Origin: Ailurus styani
Lineage: Eukaryota; Chordata; Mammalia; Carnivora; Ailuridae
Length of the DNA: 64,000 bases
Direction of reading: 5' to 3'
Assembly (NCBI GenBank): GCA_002007465.1
Contig: LNAC01000032.1
Location: 10,296,336 to 10,360,335, forward strand
Of the stretch, positions 23,831-36,369 are shown one piece after another. The position numbers and the translations under genes were made by a program. Under the pieces are notes generated by a model. The model saw only the letters and a program-made list of their open reading frames with translations, ran no database searches and was not told where the DNA came from. How positions within the stretch are numbered: position 1 is the first letter of the stretch; every line of letters starts with the position of its first letter.

Positions 23831-26245
23831 GTCAGGGGATCCCAATATGGTTTTAAGATGGTCCCCAGCAGTTCCTGGGTTCTTTCCTACCTTTTTAATT
23901 ACCAGCAAATGAGAATTTGTCTTTCCGAATACCCAAGAAGACATCTTGCTATGAAGTGTCGTTGGATTAGCTTTGAGCATCTGTTATTTCTACAGCAGTC
24001 ATTGTAGTAGGTGGAAAGTCATGCTTACCAGCTTGGGTGCCCTTCTACCTCACCAGCCTGTTGCCCCAAAAAAGATCAAGATGATGTAACCAGAAGAAGG
24101 GAAACAGATGCTGAACAAGCAGAAAAGCCATGGATATCCACTATGAAGATCAATGAAGAATCAAGTCTAATTCTCATTGTGCCTTTAGCTGGGGCCATAG
24201 GATTTAGCATATAACTGCGTATGGACTTCTTTCTCCCACATGGCTTCAATATATTAGTTTTGTTAAGATGAGGGGATGAGGGACTTGAGCCTTGCAACTT
24301 TTTTTTTTAAATAATTCCTTTTAGTACTAAGTATGGTCCTAAATCACTGACCCCTAAACACTTAATTGATTGGCCATTTGTGAAGTGTCATAGAATTAAG
24401 TAGGAAATGTTGACCTCATAATTGTGTTTTGTTTTTTCGTATGTATTTATGAGAAAACACTTAACTCCATAAGCAGCCAGAATTTTTTTTTGCTACAAAT
24501 ATATTGAATACCGTAAAAGGTGATAGTTAAGGACTGAGAATATTAACCTGGGTTTCCATACACTAGGAGACCACAGAGGACTTTTCCGATGTCTGTGAAC
24601 CCACTAGAATTCGAGCAGAATTGTGTGTGTGAGCCCGTGTGTGCACACATCTGTACAGCTGTACACATATTTTCGTGAGGGGCGCCCGTCTTCCATTAGA
24701 TGCTCAAAGGGAGATCCTGAACCCACAAAGGGTTCAGAACCACTGATGAAAATACCTTCTACTGACAAGAAACGGTTGCTGCCTTTATGAGGTGAAGCAA
24801 CGGCTTGTGTTCGGGAGAAGCAAAAGGAGGAGCGATGCCCCTTTGGAGAGACACAAAGGCATTTAAGCTTTACGATGAATTGGTAACCCAGGCTAAAAAA
24901 TTCAGTCTCTACAAGCTTCAAACCAAATCTATTATGGATGCGCCGATAATGAAATGGGCTTCCCCCGCGCTGCCCGTCGGTGGTTAATGACTGAAAACGT
25001 GCTGCCAGCTGATTTTGGCTCCTTGCTTTGAAGCAGGCACAGGCTCACCTCTTGCCATTTGGAGATAAAGGGCAAGTGATAAACTATGTTACTCTGCTCT
25101 CAGAAGCAGTTTGTGACAACAGTTCAATAAAAGTTTAGAAAGTACTCCTTCCGGAGCTGATGGTGGGGAAGCCAGGGAGACTTTAGGGATGGTTAGGACC
25201 CAACGTTAAACCCCTTGGCATCTCTGCTGTTTGACGCTGGGAGCTCCCCTCGGAGAGGGGACGTGAGCCTGAGGTTTCTTTCAGTCGTGTCAGGGCTGCT
25301 GTTAAGCTTGTCGGTTTTGATCCCTGCCCCACTCCCCCCACCCCCTAGCCCCGCCCGCCCTCCCGGTCTCCAGGGGTCGCAGTGAATTCCAACTACAGCC
25401 TTATGCCTAGGGTGCTGCCTGGAGCTCTGGCTGCGTGAGGCTCAGTAGCCAACGTTCTCTGTGTGTGGCCACATCAGTGGCTTCCCTGTTTTCAGTTTTG
25501 AATTACCACGTAAACATCAGATATTGTGGGTTGGTGAAAAGGATCTGCAGTCCCTAATATTTAATTAAGAAAAAACGAGTTCTCCCAGGGAGTCAGATGG
25601 ATGGGTTTAAAGGATCACCTCATTGAAATTTATTGGGTGGGTCGGTTTTAATGTCCCCCAACCCTTGAGGCCATTTGGTGGTAACGTCTGTCTCTCTCCA
25701 CCCCTGACCTTGTGACTCCTGGTTTCGGGGATTTCACAGCCAGCATGCGCAGAGTTCTGGCTCTCGTTAGTGGCCTGAAAATTGAGAGGGATTTGACATC
25801 ATGACCCATTATATACGTGCATCAGTGCGTTTGTAGGCATAACTAGAAAGGTTTCACAAAGCAATATTTACCTTTACAACCTATACTGCAGAATCCGATA
25901 CTACATTTTCTGTTCCTTCAGGGGAAAATGCTGCTGGTCTGCACTCATTAAGTCGGTTTTCATGATCTGCTAATGGTTTGCTGCCTGCAGTCGGAAGGTC
26001 ACCTCTCGAAAGTCGCCTCCCCTGGGAATACAGTGTGGCACAGTGTCTTTTGTACCACTCTGGTGAGGGATGGCTCAGGGCACCACAGAACGGCAGAGCC
26101 TCGTTATGTGGCACAGCAGAACAAAGCGTAGGGGTCAGTAGCACTGTGATCTTTCGGAGGCAGAAAGACATGGCTGTTAGGAGCCAATGTTCCAGTTAGA
26201 GCGTTCGGTTCCTTCTTGGCTCTCTATCACCACCATTTGTCTCTG
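23831..26245. other. Unique intronic sequence
   Basis: No repeat or gene recognised. A short C-rich stretch lies at about 25320-25380. Confidence 0.5.
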
Positions 26246-26249
26246 ATGC

Positions 26250-26400
26250 TAGGCGAGTTCTTAACCTCTCCAAGTTAGTTTCTACCTATTTTAAAACAGA
26301 GCTGGTAAGACTACTTAAAACATTGTGAGGGTTGAGTCCTATAAAGCACTTAGCATTAAGCACATAGTAATGTTTAAGGAACATTTACTGTTAATGTTGT
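26250..26400 (+). repeat. MIR
   Basis: GAGTTCTTAACCTCTCCAAG, CATTGTGAGGGTTGAGTCC and AAGCACTTAGCATTAAGCAC. Confidence 0.75.
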
Positions 26401-26579
26401 TCCTTAATATTTCCATGTATCCCCAGTTGGATTGCATTTTCCTTCCGCCCTTGGAATAATTTATATTGAGCCCATTAAGAGTATGTGGCTTAAGTCTAGG
26501 GATGAAGTCTATGTTCCAAACGTGGATTGTAAGTAGTGTGGTTAAATGGGCGCAATATGTTGCAGCCATTTACACCTTG

Positions 26580-27120
26580 AATTAGGACTGATTTAAATTA
26601 CAAGTGACAGAAACCCCAATCAGACTGGCTTAAGCAAAAACAGGAAATTATTGATTCACATAATGGAAAAAAGTCTAGGGGTATTGCTCTAGGCATTGGC
26701 CATATCCAGCTGCTCCGACGATATCAGCAGTTGTCTGTCTCTTCATTTCTTGCTCTGCCTTTCCCTGTTGGCTTATTTTCAGGCAAGCTTGCTCCAAGCA
26801 GTGGCAGAAACAGCCACCAGCTGCTCTAGTTTCGTATTCCAGTAGCAGAAAGAGAAAGCCTCTTCTCTGCGAGTTCCAACTTGGTCCTGCATCTAAGGGG
26901 CATTGACTCTGATAAGTTCAAGTCCTCCTTCCTGACCCTCTGCCACCTCAGTTGCTGAGCCAAAGGAGGCAGGAATCCCCTACGCTGTGGGCTCAACCCC
27001 ACTCAAACCCCCTGGGGGGAGTAGGGGAACTCCGCCCTTCTGCACGGGAAGTGGTAGCCGATGTCTACCATGCTCCTCCACCATTCCTTCTCAGAACATA
27101 GGACTTGCTACGTCAGATGC
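26580..27120. repeat. Ancient interspersed repeat, family not assigned
   Basis: Text such as AATCAGACTGGCTTAAGCAA, AATTATTGATTCACATAATG and GTTGGCTTATTTTCAGGCAA is familiar from a widely dispersed mammalian repeat, but I cannot name the family safely. Similar opening text occurs at 47345-47640. Confidence 0.5.
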
Positions 27121-27316
27121 TGTCTTTGAATAGTCTAGCAGAGTAAGTTATCCAACACAGTAAGTTAACACTTACGTACTTTTAAGCTACATCTCATTTT
27201 TACTCTTACAGTATAGCTGTGTTCAGAGATCTACCGTACCTTCTTTTCTGATCGCTCCTAAGAAAAAGGTTTTCAGTCACCCCATCTTTTTGTTGCCATT
27301 TAAAAGGCCTTCTCTT

Positions 27317-27506
27317 GGGATGCCTGAGTGGCTCAGTCACTTAAGCGTCCAGCTCCTGACTTCGGCTCAGGTCATGATCTCAGGGTCATGAGATCCAGCC
27401 CTTTGTCAAATTCTGTGCTCAGTGGGGAGTCTGCTTGTCCCTGTCCCTCTGCTCCCCACCCCTCATGTGTTCTCTCTCTCTCTCTTTCTAAATAAATCTT
27501 TAAAAA
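27317..27506 (+). mobile_element. CAN-SINE, sense, older copy
   Basis: GGGATGCCTGAGTGGCTCAG, GACTTCGGCTCAGGTCATGA and a CT-rich tail ending AAATAAATCTTTAAAAAG. Probable imperfect duplication AAGGCCTTCTCTT before and AAGTCCTTTCTCTT after. Confidence 0.9.
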
Positions 27507-28004
27507 GAAGTCCTTTCTCTTATTTTATACCACCTTCTCTGATCTGCTTTCCCAAGCTTTTAGCATCTGTTGCTCTCATTCCAAACAGTAAGATACAAAG
27601 ATGGGACACCCCACCTCCTTAGTGATCACTCCTTTCATTTTTTGGTCTGGCCAGTCCGAAGGTCATAACTGCATTATGCAGCACCCTTTTCATCCTCTGC
27701 CTATAAATGAGGATCAGACTCCAGGAGACTGGGTGTCTGAGTTATAGGACAGCCCAGGACTTTCCCTGTACGTGTGCTTTTGCACACAAACACACACACC
27801 CCTGCACACATAGATGGGGAAAGAGACAGTGGGTACTCTGGGTTCGGTAAGGGCTCCAGGTGGCGAATTGTGTCTGTCAGGGTGTTTAAGAGAATTGTGG
27901 GTCTGGAGCGAGCAGAGTTGAGGGCACACCCTGGAGCCTTTCATCTGCCGTGTGTAAGATATTTTCAACCCACTAATTAAATTAGCAACAAGGTAAGCAT
28001 GCCT

Positions 28005-29150
28005 TTATTTTTTTATTGTATTGAAACACACATATGATTTATCATCTTAACCATTTTTAAGTGTATGGTTCCGTGGTATTAAAGATACTTACATTCTTGT
28101 ACAGTCATCAGTACTGTCCATTCCCATAACTCTTTTCGTCATGTGAAAGTGTTATTCCGCACTCATTGGACAACAACTTCCTATTCTCCCCTCCCCCCAG
28201 CCCCTGGTAACCACCATTATTCATTCTTTCTCTCTTTTCTTTTCTTTCCTTTTCTTTCTTTTTCTTTCATATATATATGTGTATATATATATATTTTATT
28301 TTTAAAGATTTTTATTTATTTATTTGACAGAGAGAAAGAGAGATCACAAGTAGGCAGAGAGGCAGGAAGAGAGAGAGGAGGAAGCAGGCTCCCCGCTGAG
28401 CAGAGAGAGCCCGATGCGGGGCTCGATCCCAGGACCCTGAGATCATGACCTGAGCTGAAGGCAGAGGCTTTAACCCATTGAGCCACCCAGGCACCCTTAC
28501 TTTCTGTCTTTATGATTCTGACTATTTTAAGTACCTCATCAAAGTGGAATCATACAGTGTTTCTCTTTTTGTGACTAGCTTCCCTTAGCATAATGTACTC
28601 AAGGTTCATCCATGTTGTAGCATGTGACGGAACTTTCCTTCCTTTTTAAAGCTGCGTCATATTCCATGGTGTGTTTATACTGTATTTTGCTTATCCGTTC
28701 ATCCGTTGTTGGGCCCTTAGCTTGCATCCTTGTTTTAGCCCTGGTAAATAATGCTGCGTTAAACATAAGTGGATAAATACCTCTTTGAGACCCAGGTTTC
28801 AGTTCTTTTGCGTGTATACCCAGAAGTGAAATTGCTGGGTCATATGGTGATTCTATTTTTAACTTTGAGGAACCTCCACACTGTTTTCACAGCAGCGGCA
28901 CACAAGCGTTCCAATTTCTCCACATCCTGGCCAACGCTTATTTTCTGATTTTTTGATAGTAGACCCCCAATGGGTATGAGGTGCTATCTCGTTGTAGTTT
29001 TGGTTTTGGTTTGCATTTCCCTAATGATTATTGATGCTGAGCATCTTTCCATAAGCTTATTAGCCACTCATAGATCTTCTTTCAGAAATGTGTGTTCAGG
29101 TCCTTTGCCCATTTCTTTGTATTCCTTTACTTTGAAGCCCATTATTGTGC
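28005..29150 (-). mobile_element. L1 LINE fragment (ORF2 end and 3' UTR), antisense, split by a SINE
   Basis: Antisense L1 landmarks appear in order: GGTAACCACCATTATTCATT, AAGGTTCATCCATGTTGTAG, GAAATTGCTGGGTCATATGG, CCAATTTCTCCACATCCTGG, TGCATTTCCCTAATGATTAT and GGTCCTTTGCCCATTTCTTT. The middle parts correspond to the reverse-transcriptase ORF C-terminus, but the frame is not intact. A CAN-SINE at 28293-28496 interrupts it. Confidence 0.9.
28293..28496 (-). mobile_element. CAN-SINE inserted in L1
   Basis: Antisense copy: AAAGATTTTTATTTATTTAT, ATCACAAGTAGGCAGAGAGG, ending GAGCCACCCAGGCACCC. It follows a CT-rich and (TA)n stretch (28220-28292) that probably grew at the insertion site. Confidence 0.94.
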
Positions 29151-29154
29151 TCTG

Positions 29155-30920
29155 ATATTTTATAACTGTATAGAATGGATAAGGCAAATGTTGAGAGTTC
29201 TAGACAAAGGTATGGATTCAGTTCTTCCCAAAGTATGTCTTACTTGGGGGGCAAAATTGGGAAATTCCCTGAAGACAATTTAAAAACTCTTTAAAGTCTG
29301 TTCTTATGTGCAAATTCATACCTGTATGTATACATGTTACATAAGTATATAAAATACCAGGCTAGGAACAGATGCACTTTATGTACATTATCTTATAGGA
29401 GCTTTACACCCCTATTGAGCATAACCATGGTGTGAGAACACTTGAGTACCCGGAGCCGAAGCCCTATTGTCACACTCACTTGGAACCGATAATTAATTAA
29501 CTTGATGAGTCAGCTAAAATGATGAGGATATATGAAAAATCACACATGCTTTAGACATTTAATTTCAAATGAAAACATAAATTTTTAAACAACATGCTGA
29601 TTAGCATTTTGTTTTTTTCCTGGCTGTGCATATGGAGACCCCAATAGTCTTCTGCTAGAGTTCTGTCACTTGTAAAATTTTGAGTACCGAAAATGTTTTG
29701 ATGTTGGCTCAGGCTCTTTTCTTTGAGGAAGGATCCTCTGACTGAAGTATCTTATTTAAACTTTAGCCACAATTTATTGGCTACAACTGACATTTACTTT
29801 TCTTTAAGGTGGATCTAGAATTTAGCAATACTTGCAGAGTAATCTATGTTCGGATCTTTCCAGAATGTTCCCAACCTTTTCCAGTTGTCTCTCCCACACC
29901 TAATTCAACAGCAGACTTTTTTCACTATTTGCCTTCACTGAGCCTTTACAAGGCATTTAACTTAGTTTTTACAGAAATGGCCCCTTTTTTGGCATTCGTA
30001 TCTAATTGCTTTTACATGGTGTATGGATAGTATAAATGCAAAGTAAATACAATTGGCACAAAAATGTTTGAAAGGAAACATTGCTCACCTGGCGTAAGCA
30101 CACAGCTCTGTTGGTGGAAACCAATGTGAGCAGGTGTGTTGGCATGGTGACCACCAGAGGCTGACACTTAGATGGGACTTTCTCCGTGTTCTAAGCTGTT
30201 TACATGCATTGACTCCCTTCATCTCCATGGTACCCCATCAGGTAAGGTACTATTATTTCTTTTTCACAGACAAGGAAAATGATGCACAGAGAGATTTGCC
30301 TAAGAGTAGCCTGCTGGCTGCCAGCATACAGCCTGTCTTAGGCTTTAGTCAATGTATTTTGCAAAGGGAACAAGAACATTTTATATGGAAGAAAATCGAG
30401 AGTGCAAGTGAGAGCACAACTGTGTAGAGCTGTCTGTCCCTTCAACGGAAAACCCCATCTAACACATAAAAGACTTCTGAAACCTTCTCCATAGCGCCCT
30501 GAAATTAGAATCTCGGTTTTTAGAGGTAGAAATGATCTCCATAACCTATCCTGACAGGATAACTAAGGCCCAGAGGGCTGAGATGATTTGCTTCCCAAGT
30601 ACCCAACTAGTTAATGGCATATTCTTCATAAGATTGAGCTTCCTGGCTTACTTCACATTTTCTTCCAGGAGAAAATAATGCACCACCAGGTTATAATGTT
30701 CCTGAACATTATCCGGGAAATGAGATTCTCTCAGAGATTGCCAAGAGAGAAGGAAGGTTGGTGGAGTGAATGCCTGAGTGTTCTTGAATCCACATCTATC
30801 TCAAGCCAGTATAAGACTTAGTCCAGGGAATCTTAGGGCCAGAAAGGTCTAGTGATATAACTTTATCCATCCAGGGAAGGAGGGAATGAGGCCAGCTGAG
30901 CACGTACAAGGTAGGTGATG
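29155..30920. other. Mostly unique sequence with weak MIR pieces
   Basis: AT-rich unique DNA. Weak antisense MIR-like segments at about 30180-30300 and 30535-30630 (TAACTAAGGCCCAGAGGGCT). Confidence 0.5.
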
Positions 30921-30924
30921 ATAG

Positions 30925-31025
30925 CCATACTGTTTTACAGATGAGGAAGGGTGAGCTTCAGAGAGGTCAAGTAACTTATCCAAAGTCACACAGCCAGAAA
31001 GAAATAGAACCTGGGGTGTGAAACT
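30925..31025 (-). repeat. MIR, antisense
   Basis: TTTTACAGATGAGGAAGGGT, CAGAGAGGTCAAGTAACTTA and TCCAAAGTCACACAGCCAG are the reversed MIR core. Confidence 0.88.
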
Positions 31026-31644
31026 AGTCTTGCTGAAGATGAGGCCCGTGGTATTTGTGCCACCTCATGCTACCTCCGCACAGGGCAGGGAAATTGTTCA
31101 CCCTGCACAGTTGGTTAACAACAGGTTTTGGTTTGTTTGGCTAATTTGTCCTACAGCTAATCCTAAATATCTCTTTAGTTTAAATCTATACCCTTCTGCC
31201 GTCCTCAGCAACAGAATCAATTGATCATAGTATTTTGGATAGTCTTGACATTTTGTGAGTGAAATGACACCTTGGATGTTTTTAAGCTTACCCGAGGGGA
31301 GAAAAGACAGATTGGGGGTGTATTGAGCATTGGTAGAGTCTCAGGTAGGAGGAATCTCTTTCAGCTTGCCATTATTTATGTTCACATCAGCTGTGTGGCA
31401 TCTTCAGCCTGTGCTGGGTGCTTCTCGGCCCAGTGGATTAGGAGCAGTAAGACCGAGGGAACTCCCCATTTTAGATTAGCTAGCCCATTTCATCTTTGGC
31501 CAGGAAGTCACACTTACATATTGTCTTTAACAGGATGAAGCCTCTTAAAACATTACTTTAGATTTTTCTTCTGTTTGTAAAAAGTAATTCATATTTATAA
31601 TAGAAACTTGGATAACTGTAAAAAGTTCATGTAAGAATATGAAA

Positions 31645-32155
31645 GCCTATATGTATTAGTTAGCTACAGCTGTGTAACAAATTACCCCCCCCAAAAAAAC
31701 TTAGCCTCTAAAAACAACAAACTTGTATTATCTCATGTGCTTTGAGAATCCAGAATCTCAGAGTGGGCTAGCTTGGGTAGTTCTCTCATGAAGTTGAGAT
31801 CAAACTGTGAGTTGAGGCTGTAGTCATTTGGAAATATGGGGCCAGAGGGTCTTAATCATGTGGGTGTTGGCAGGAGGCTTCAGTTCTTTCCACAGGAGCC
31901 TCTCCATAGGGCCGCTTACAATATGGCTTCCTTCAGTGCCATGTTGATTTGAGAGCACTCACACTAGAGAGCCATCAGGATAGAAGCTGGAATCTTTTAT
32001 GAGCTAGTCTGAGAAATGGTATTCCATCACTCCTGTTGAATTCTTTTGGTCACATAACCAATCCAAGTATAATATTGTAGGAGGGACTACACAAGCGTGT
32101 GAATACCAGGAAGTGGGGATCACTGAAGGCCATCTTGAAGGCTCCCCACCATAGG
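31645..32155. repeat. Ancient interspersed repeat, family not assigned
   Basis: Opens TTAGTTAGCTACAGCTGTGT, AACAAATTACC and continues AAAAACAACAAACTTGTATT with later TCTTTTGGTCACATAACCAA. This order is typical of an old dispersed mammalian repeat; the family name is uncertain. Confidence 0.55.
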
Positions 32156-32159
32156 CTGT

Positions 32160-34105
32160 AAGTTAAAATTTTGTTAGGTTGAATTACATAAGTTTTTACC
32201 CAATATTCCTCCCCGCCACCCACTGAAGTTTACAAATACAAATACTGAAGTATTACAAATACAAAATATCACCAGGAAAAAAAAATTGAAGGGAACATAG
32301 TATTCAGGGATGAATGCCCAGTAAGCTGTTACCCTTTCTCTGATCCTGGAGGAACTTTGTGATCTTATTTCACGTCTGTCATATCAACATGTGTAGGGTT
32401 TGGGGGAGAAGGGAGTAACAGCAAAAGAGTGGATGGAAATCTCTGGATGTGCCTTGGTCTTATGGTCATTTGCGGTGGTGGGAACATGAGATGGGATGAG
32501 GAGTTTAGGATTCAGTCCAGGCTGTAACTTGGGAGAAGGCACATGGTTTCTGGACCTCTTGACTCTATTTCCAAGGCAGTGTAAGAAGCAGAGGTTTGTA
32601 AGAGAGATTCCAATCTTTACAAGTAATTATTTGATGAAAAAGATATTACTTCAGTCATAAAAGTATTGAAAGGGACTTAAAAGTTTTTTGGGGGGAGAGA
32701 ATTTTGTTTATGCAAAAACAATATACTAGGATCCAGTTGGAAATCCTGACATGCAGATCAGCAGTAATATTCTACAGCTGCTTCTTAGCTATTAAGTCAT
32801 ACAGATAATATAAAAAAAACCTCATGGGTACATGGTAATACATTTATGAACAAGTGAGATTTCTATATCACACGTGCAGAGCTTTAAAAAAAAAAAATAC
32901 CTGTATAGTATTTTGGTGAATAATGGTAATGCAGAAGCAAACTGTAATAATCAAATTTGAATGAATTCTTTTATAGTACATACAGCCAAAAGAAATTTAT
33001 CGGTAAAAGCGGGCAAAAAACAACAAAATGGAATAAATTTGAATAAATTCCTGCGAAGGCAGTCATAAGACATGTTGATAAATGTTTCAACATGAACCGA
33101 TACAAAGTATAACATAAAATACTGTTTTTGAAGGAGTTCCTGTGTCATGCATTCACTAAAAGCGAATATTTCATTGAATGATAATTTGTGCATGCCAAGC
33201 AGTGGGGGGAAAAACGGAATGTTTTTCCACAGTGGCTCGAAGCAGGTGTTTTCACGCCAGCTTGGAGCTGCAGGCTGCAGCCATCACACGGATGTGAACC
33301 TTTGATGTCAGGAATAGTCCACATTTGGCTTCTGGTCAGCCGAGTGGTCCTCGGCCCCCTCCCCATCTTGGGGGGGGCCCTCTGGCAGACTAAAGCACAA
33401 ATGCAGGGAACTGGCGTGGCCTCTCCACCCTGCCTCCCTCCACCAGTGGAGACCCATGGATTTCTTCAGCCCACGCCAGATGGATTGGTGGTCAAGTGGG
33501 GAAAGCAGTCCATCCTCCTCCTTGGTTGGGCTCCATGAAGCAAAGTGTCCCAAGTCATTGTTTTTAATATGGAGCAACTTCATAACCAACAGTTGACTCC
33601 AGAGCCCTTTCTGCATCTTTCCTTTCAGGCCTTGAGGTCTGTGATCTTGGGGAACAGTCGGATTCCTCTGCTGGGCCCAGATGTGGCCCCCTCGGAGAGT
33701 GTGAAGAAACTGAGCCACCCTATAAGCATGTTTCCCCCATTGCTGCTCCTGCTTTAGAAAAGGTTGTGCCAGACAGAGACATGATTTCAGGGCCTTGAGC
33801 CTAACCCCTTACCGGCAGCTACACAGCCCCCTTAGTCCTGCTGTCTGCTGGAATCCAGCCAACCTGGGTTCAGTGCACAAGAGAAGGTAAGCCTAGACCT
33901 CTCTCCATGGCGGGCAGGGCCTCAGAGAAAATGGAGTGAAACTGGGGCAACAGACTGCAGAAGCCACAGCAAAGCTTGTTGCAGACCTCCATGTGGGGTT
34001 CTTGCCACCTCCTAGGAGGGAGAGATGGAACTGGAGACCTGAACATTGGCTTGTTGAGTAGCTCACCGGGCAGGGGAGGGGGGCAGCAAGGAGTTTGTGG
34101 GGAGC
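32160..34105. other. Unique intronic sequence
   Basis: Nothing identified. Frames around 33188-33757 on both strands have no family resemblance. Confidence 0.5.
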
Positions 34106-34109
34106 ACAG

Positions 34110-34285
34110 AGTTTGGCTTCCAAAAGACCTTAGGTCAATTGCATATCTCCTTATGCCTCGGCTTCCTCACCTGTGAAATGGGGTACCTGTCTAATGGAAT
34201 TGCAGTGAGGCTTAAATTAGATAACGTATTTGCAGGTACTAGGACGTTTCTGGTACATAGTAAGAGTTTAGTAATTCTAGGTAAA
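34110..34285 (+). repeat. MIR
   Basis: CTTCCTCACCTGTGAAATGG, GGCTTAAATTAGATAACGTA and GGTACATAGTAAGAGTTTAG. Confidence 0.85.
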
Positions 34286-35302
34286 ATCTAAAGGCTGTGT
34301 ATTCCTGTGTGAATCTAATCTCTCTAGTTTAATCTGTGAATGAAAAGACCCGGATGGTCTGTAAAATCTTTGTTGGTTCTAAGTATCCCATCCTCCAAGG
34401 AGCACTCATCCCTTTCTTCCCAAGTCCAGGGGCCGTCCTGTCTCCCTGTTTCCACTTCTATAGCCTGAGCTTGGATCGAGTGGAGAGGACCTCTGGCAAG
34501 GTAGAAACAGTTGTGGGTCCGGGAGGCTCTGGCCTTAACCTGCTTCCTGGAGCTATGTTGCCCCGGAGCCTCAGTGTCCTCATTTGTGTGAAGGGGATAG
34601 CATTGTCTGCTGCACTGGTTGATGAGAATTCTTCCTAGACCGAAGGCACCTGTAGTTCCTGGTCCCGGCTGGTGACCAGAATGAAGTGTCTATGATCACT
34701 GTCTCTTGGCGTCAGGGGGACTTTCATTCTTGGGCCCATGAGCCCTGACTGCCTGGGAACTGTCTTCTGCCTGGTCCCAGTGGCCTTGTCACTTCCTGGC
34801 AGCACGAATCCATCATGTTGCTCAATGAGTGAGAAGTTGGCTGGGTGAACAGCCATGGAAGGGGCCGCGCCTGAGGCTTGCGTTGCCTTTCCACAATTTC
34901 TGTGTCAGGTGCAACGCCCACCTTGAGGAACTGATGGTGTAGGGTGGAGGCCGAACAGACGTTGGTCTGGCCTTTTGACCAAAGCTGGGTTTTGAGTTCC
35001 GAGGGCAGGGAGGATCTCTTTGCTGGAACATACCGAAGATCTTAATAAACTTTCACTGTGATTCTTCAATGGTCACAGTAGTTCTGGGTCTCAAAGCCAA
35101 AGGGTTCTGAATTGTTACAGATCCAGGTTTTTTTTTTGACAAAGTGCTCTCAGGCGACCAAATAGGACACATAGGTTTCAGATTGGACTTGTTGCTCAAG
35201 TCCCAAGTTCAGGAGCGAAGTGGCGAGGATATTGCCGGAACATCTCCCAGCTGTAATGCAGTGGCGGCTTGAGACTCTGGAGTTGGATGCCTGCTGCCCA
35301 CT

Positions 35303-35361
35303 CATGACCCTGAGATCACGACCTAAGTGGTCACTTAACTGACCAAGCCACCCAGGTGCCC
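35303..35361 (-). mobile_element. CAN-SINE head fragment
   Basis: TGACCCTGAGATCACGACCT and CCAAGCCACCCAGGTGCCCT are the reversed head of an old CAN-SINE. The rest of the element is missing. Confidence 0.75.
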
Positions 35362-35627
35362 TATAATGTAATCTCTTTCAAATTCTAAAGTAGGTTTGCA
35401 GGAGAAGTCTTTCATGTCTTTGATCTTTGAGTGCACCTGTCTTAGTTGAACGCAGAACAACCAAGTGGAGGTGGGCAGTTAAAAAATTAGCGTTTTCCGG
35501 ATCATGTCCTCAACCGCGTTACAAGTGAGTGCTCGGATATAAGGGGAGCACCTGCCTCCACGTGTGTGCTCTCAGTGCACGGATATGGGCCACATGGTGG
35601 TTACAGTGGTCATGAGGCATGTGTGGT

Positions 35628-35840
35628 TTAGAGCTTGGGGTCTGGAGGACAGTTTCCTGGTTTTGCATCCTGGCTGCACTGCTATCAATTCGTGTGACCT
35701 TGGGTGAGTCACTTAACTCAGCTGTTTGCTCATCTCGTGTGGGTAAAGTACATTTTCCTCTAAGGTCACTGTGAAGACTGAACAAGATCAATGAGAAGCA
35801 ATTTGCAGTGTGGTCAACTAAACTGGGAGCAGTCAGTACC
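35628..35840 (+). repeat. MIR
   Basis: GAGCTTGGGGTCTGGAGGAC, TTGCATCCTGGCTGCACTGC and GTGACCTTGGGTGAGTCACT cover most of the MIR core. Confidence 0.88.
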
Positions 35841-35987
35841 GTACTCCCATTCCCAGCAGGACGGTGGGCAGTCCAGCCCTTGTACGTGCCTTTTGCAGGA
35901 TAGCTCATTGGGAGTAAGCATAGCTAGTAAATACACAGTGAGGAAAAGTCTGTTTCATTGAGCAGTGATTGGATTAGTCACCCATTT

Positions 35988-36368
35988 AATGCGTGATCTC
36001 ATTTATACACAGAATCTAAAAAAAGTTGAACTCCTAAAAGCTGAGAGTAGAAGGGTGGTTGCCAGGGCTGGGGGGATGAGGGGAATGGGGAGATGTTGTT
36101 CAAAGGGTACAAAAGTTCAGTTATGCAGGAGGAATGAGTCCTGGAGATAGAACATACAGCATGGTGACTATAGTTCATAATACTTTATGACGTACTTGAA
36201 ATTTGCTAAGAGTAGATCTTAAATAATCTCAGCACATCCACAATGCTAAGCCTGCCACATGATGGATATGTTAATTAGCTTGATTGTGGTAGTCATTTCA
36301 GCGTATAGTATATTAAAAATATCACGCTATACACATTAAGTATATACAGTTTTTATTTGTTAATGATA
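35988..36368 (+). mobile_element. Old L1 3' UTR, sense
   Basis: TGGTTGCCAGGGCTGGGGGG, CATGGTGACTATAGTTCATA, ACTTGAAATTTGCTAAGAGT, GTTAATTAGCTTGATTGTGG and ATATACAGTTTTTATTTGTT occur in the order of the L1 3' UTR. The same segment is present in reverse at 55155-55700. Confidence 0.87.
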
Positions 36369-36369
36369 C

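Noticed and set aside
28497..29150. L1 reverse-transcriptase coding sequence
   Set aside because: The text corresponds to ORF2 and the 3' UTR, but it is antisense, truncated and full of stops; annotated only as a dead fragment.
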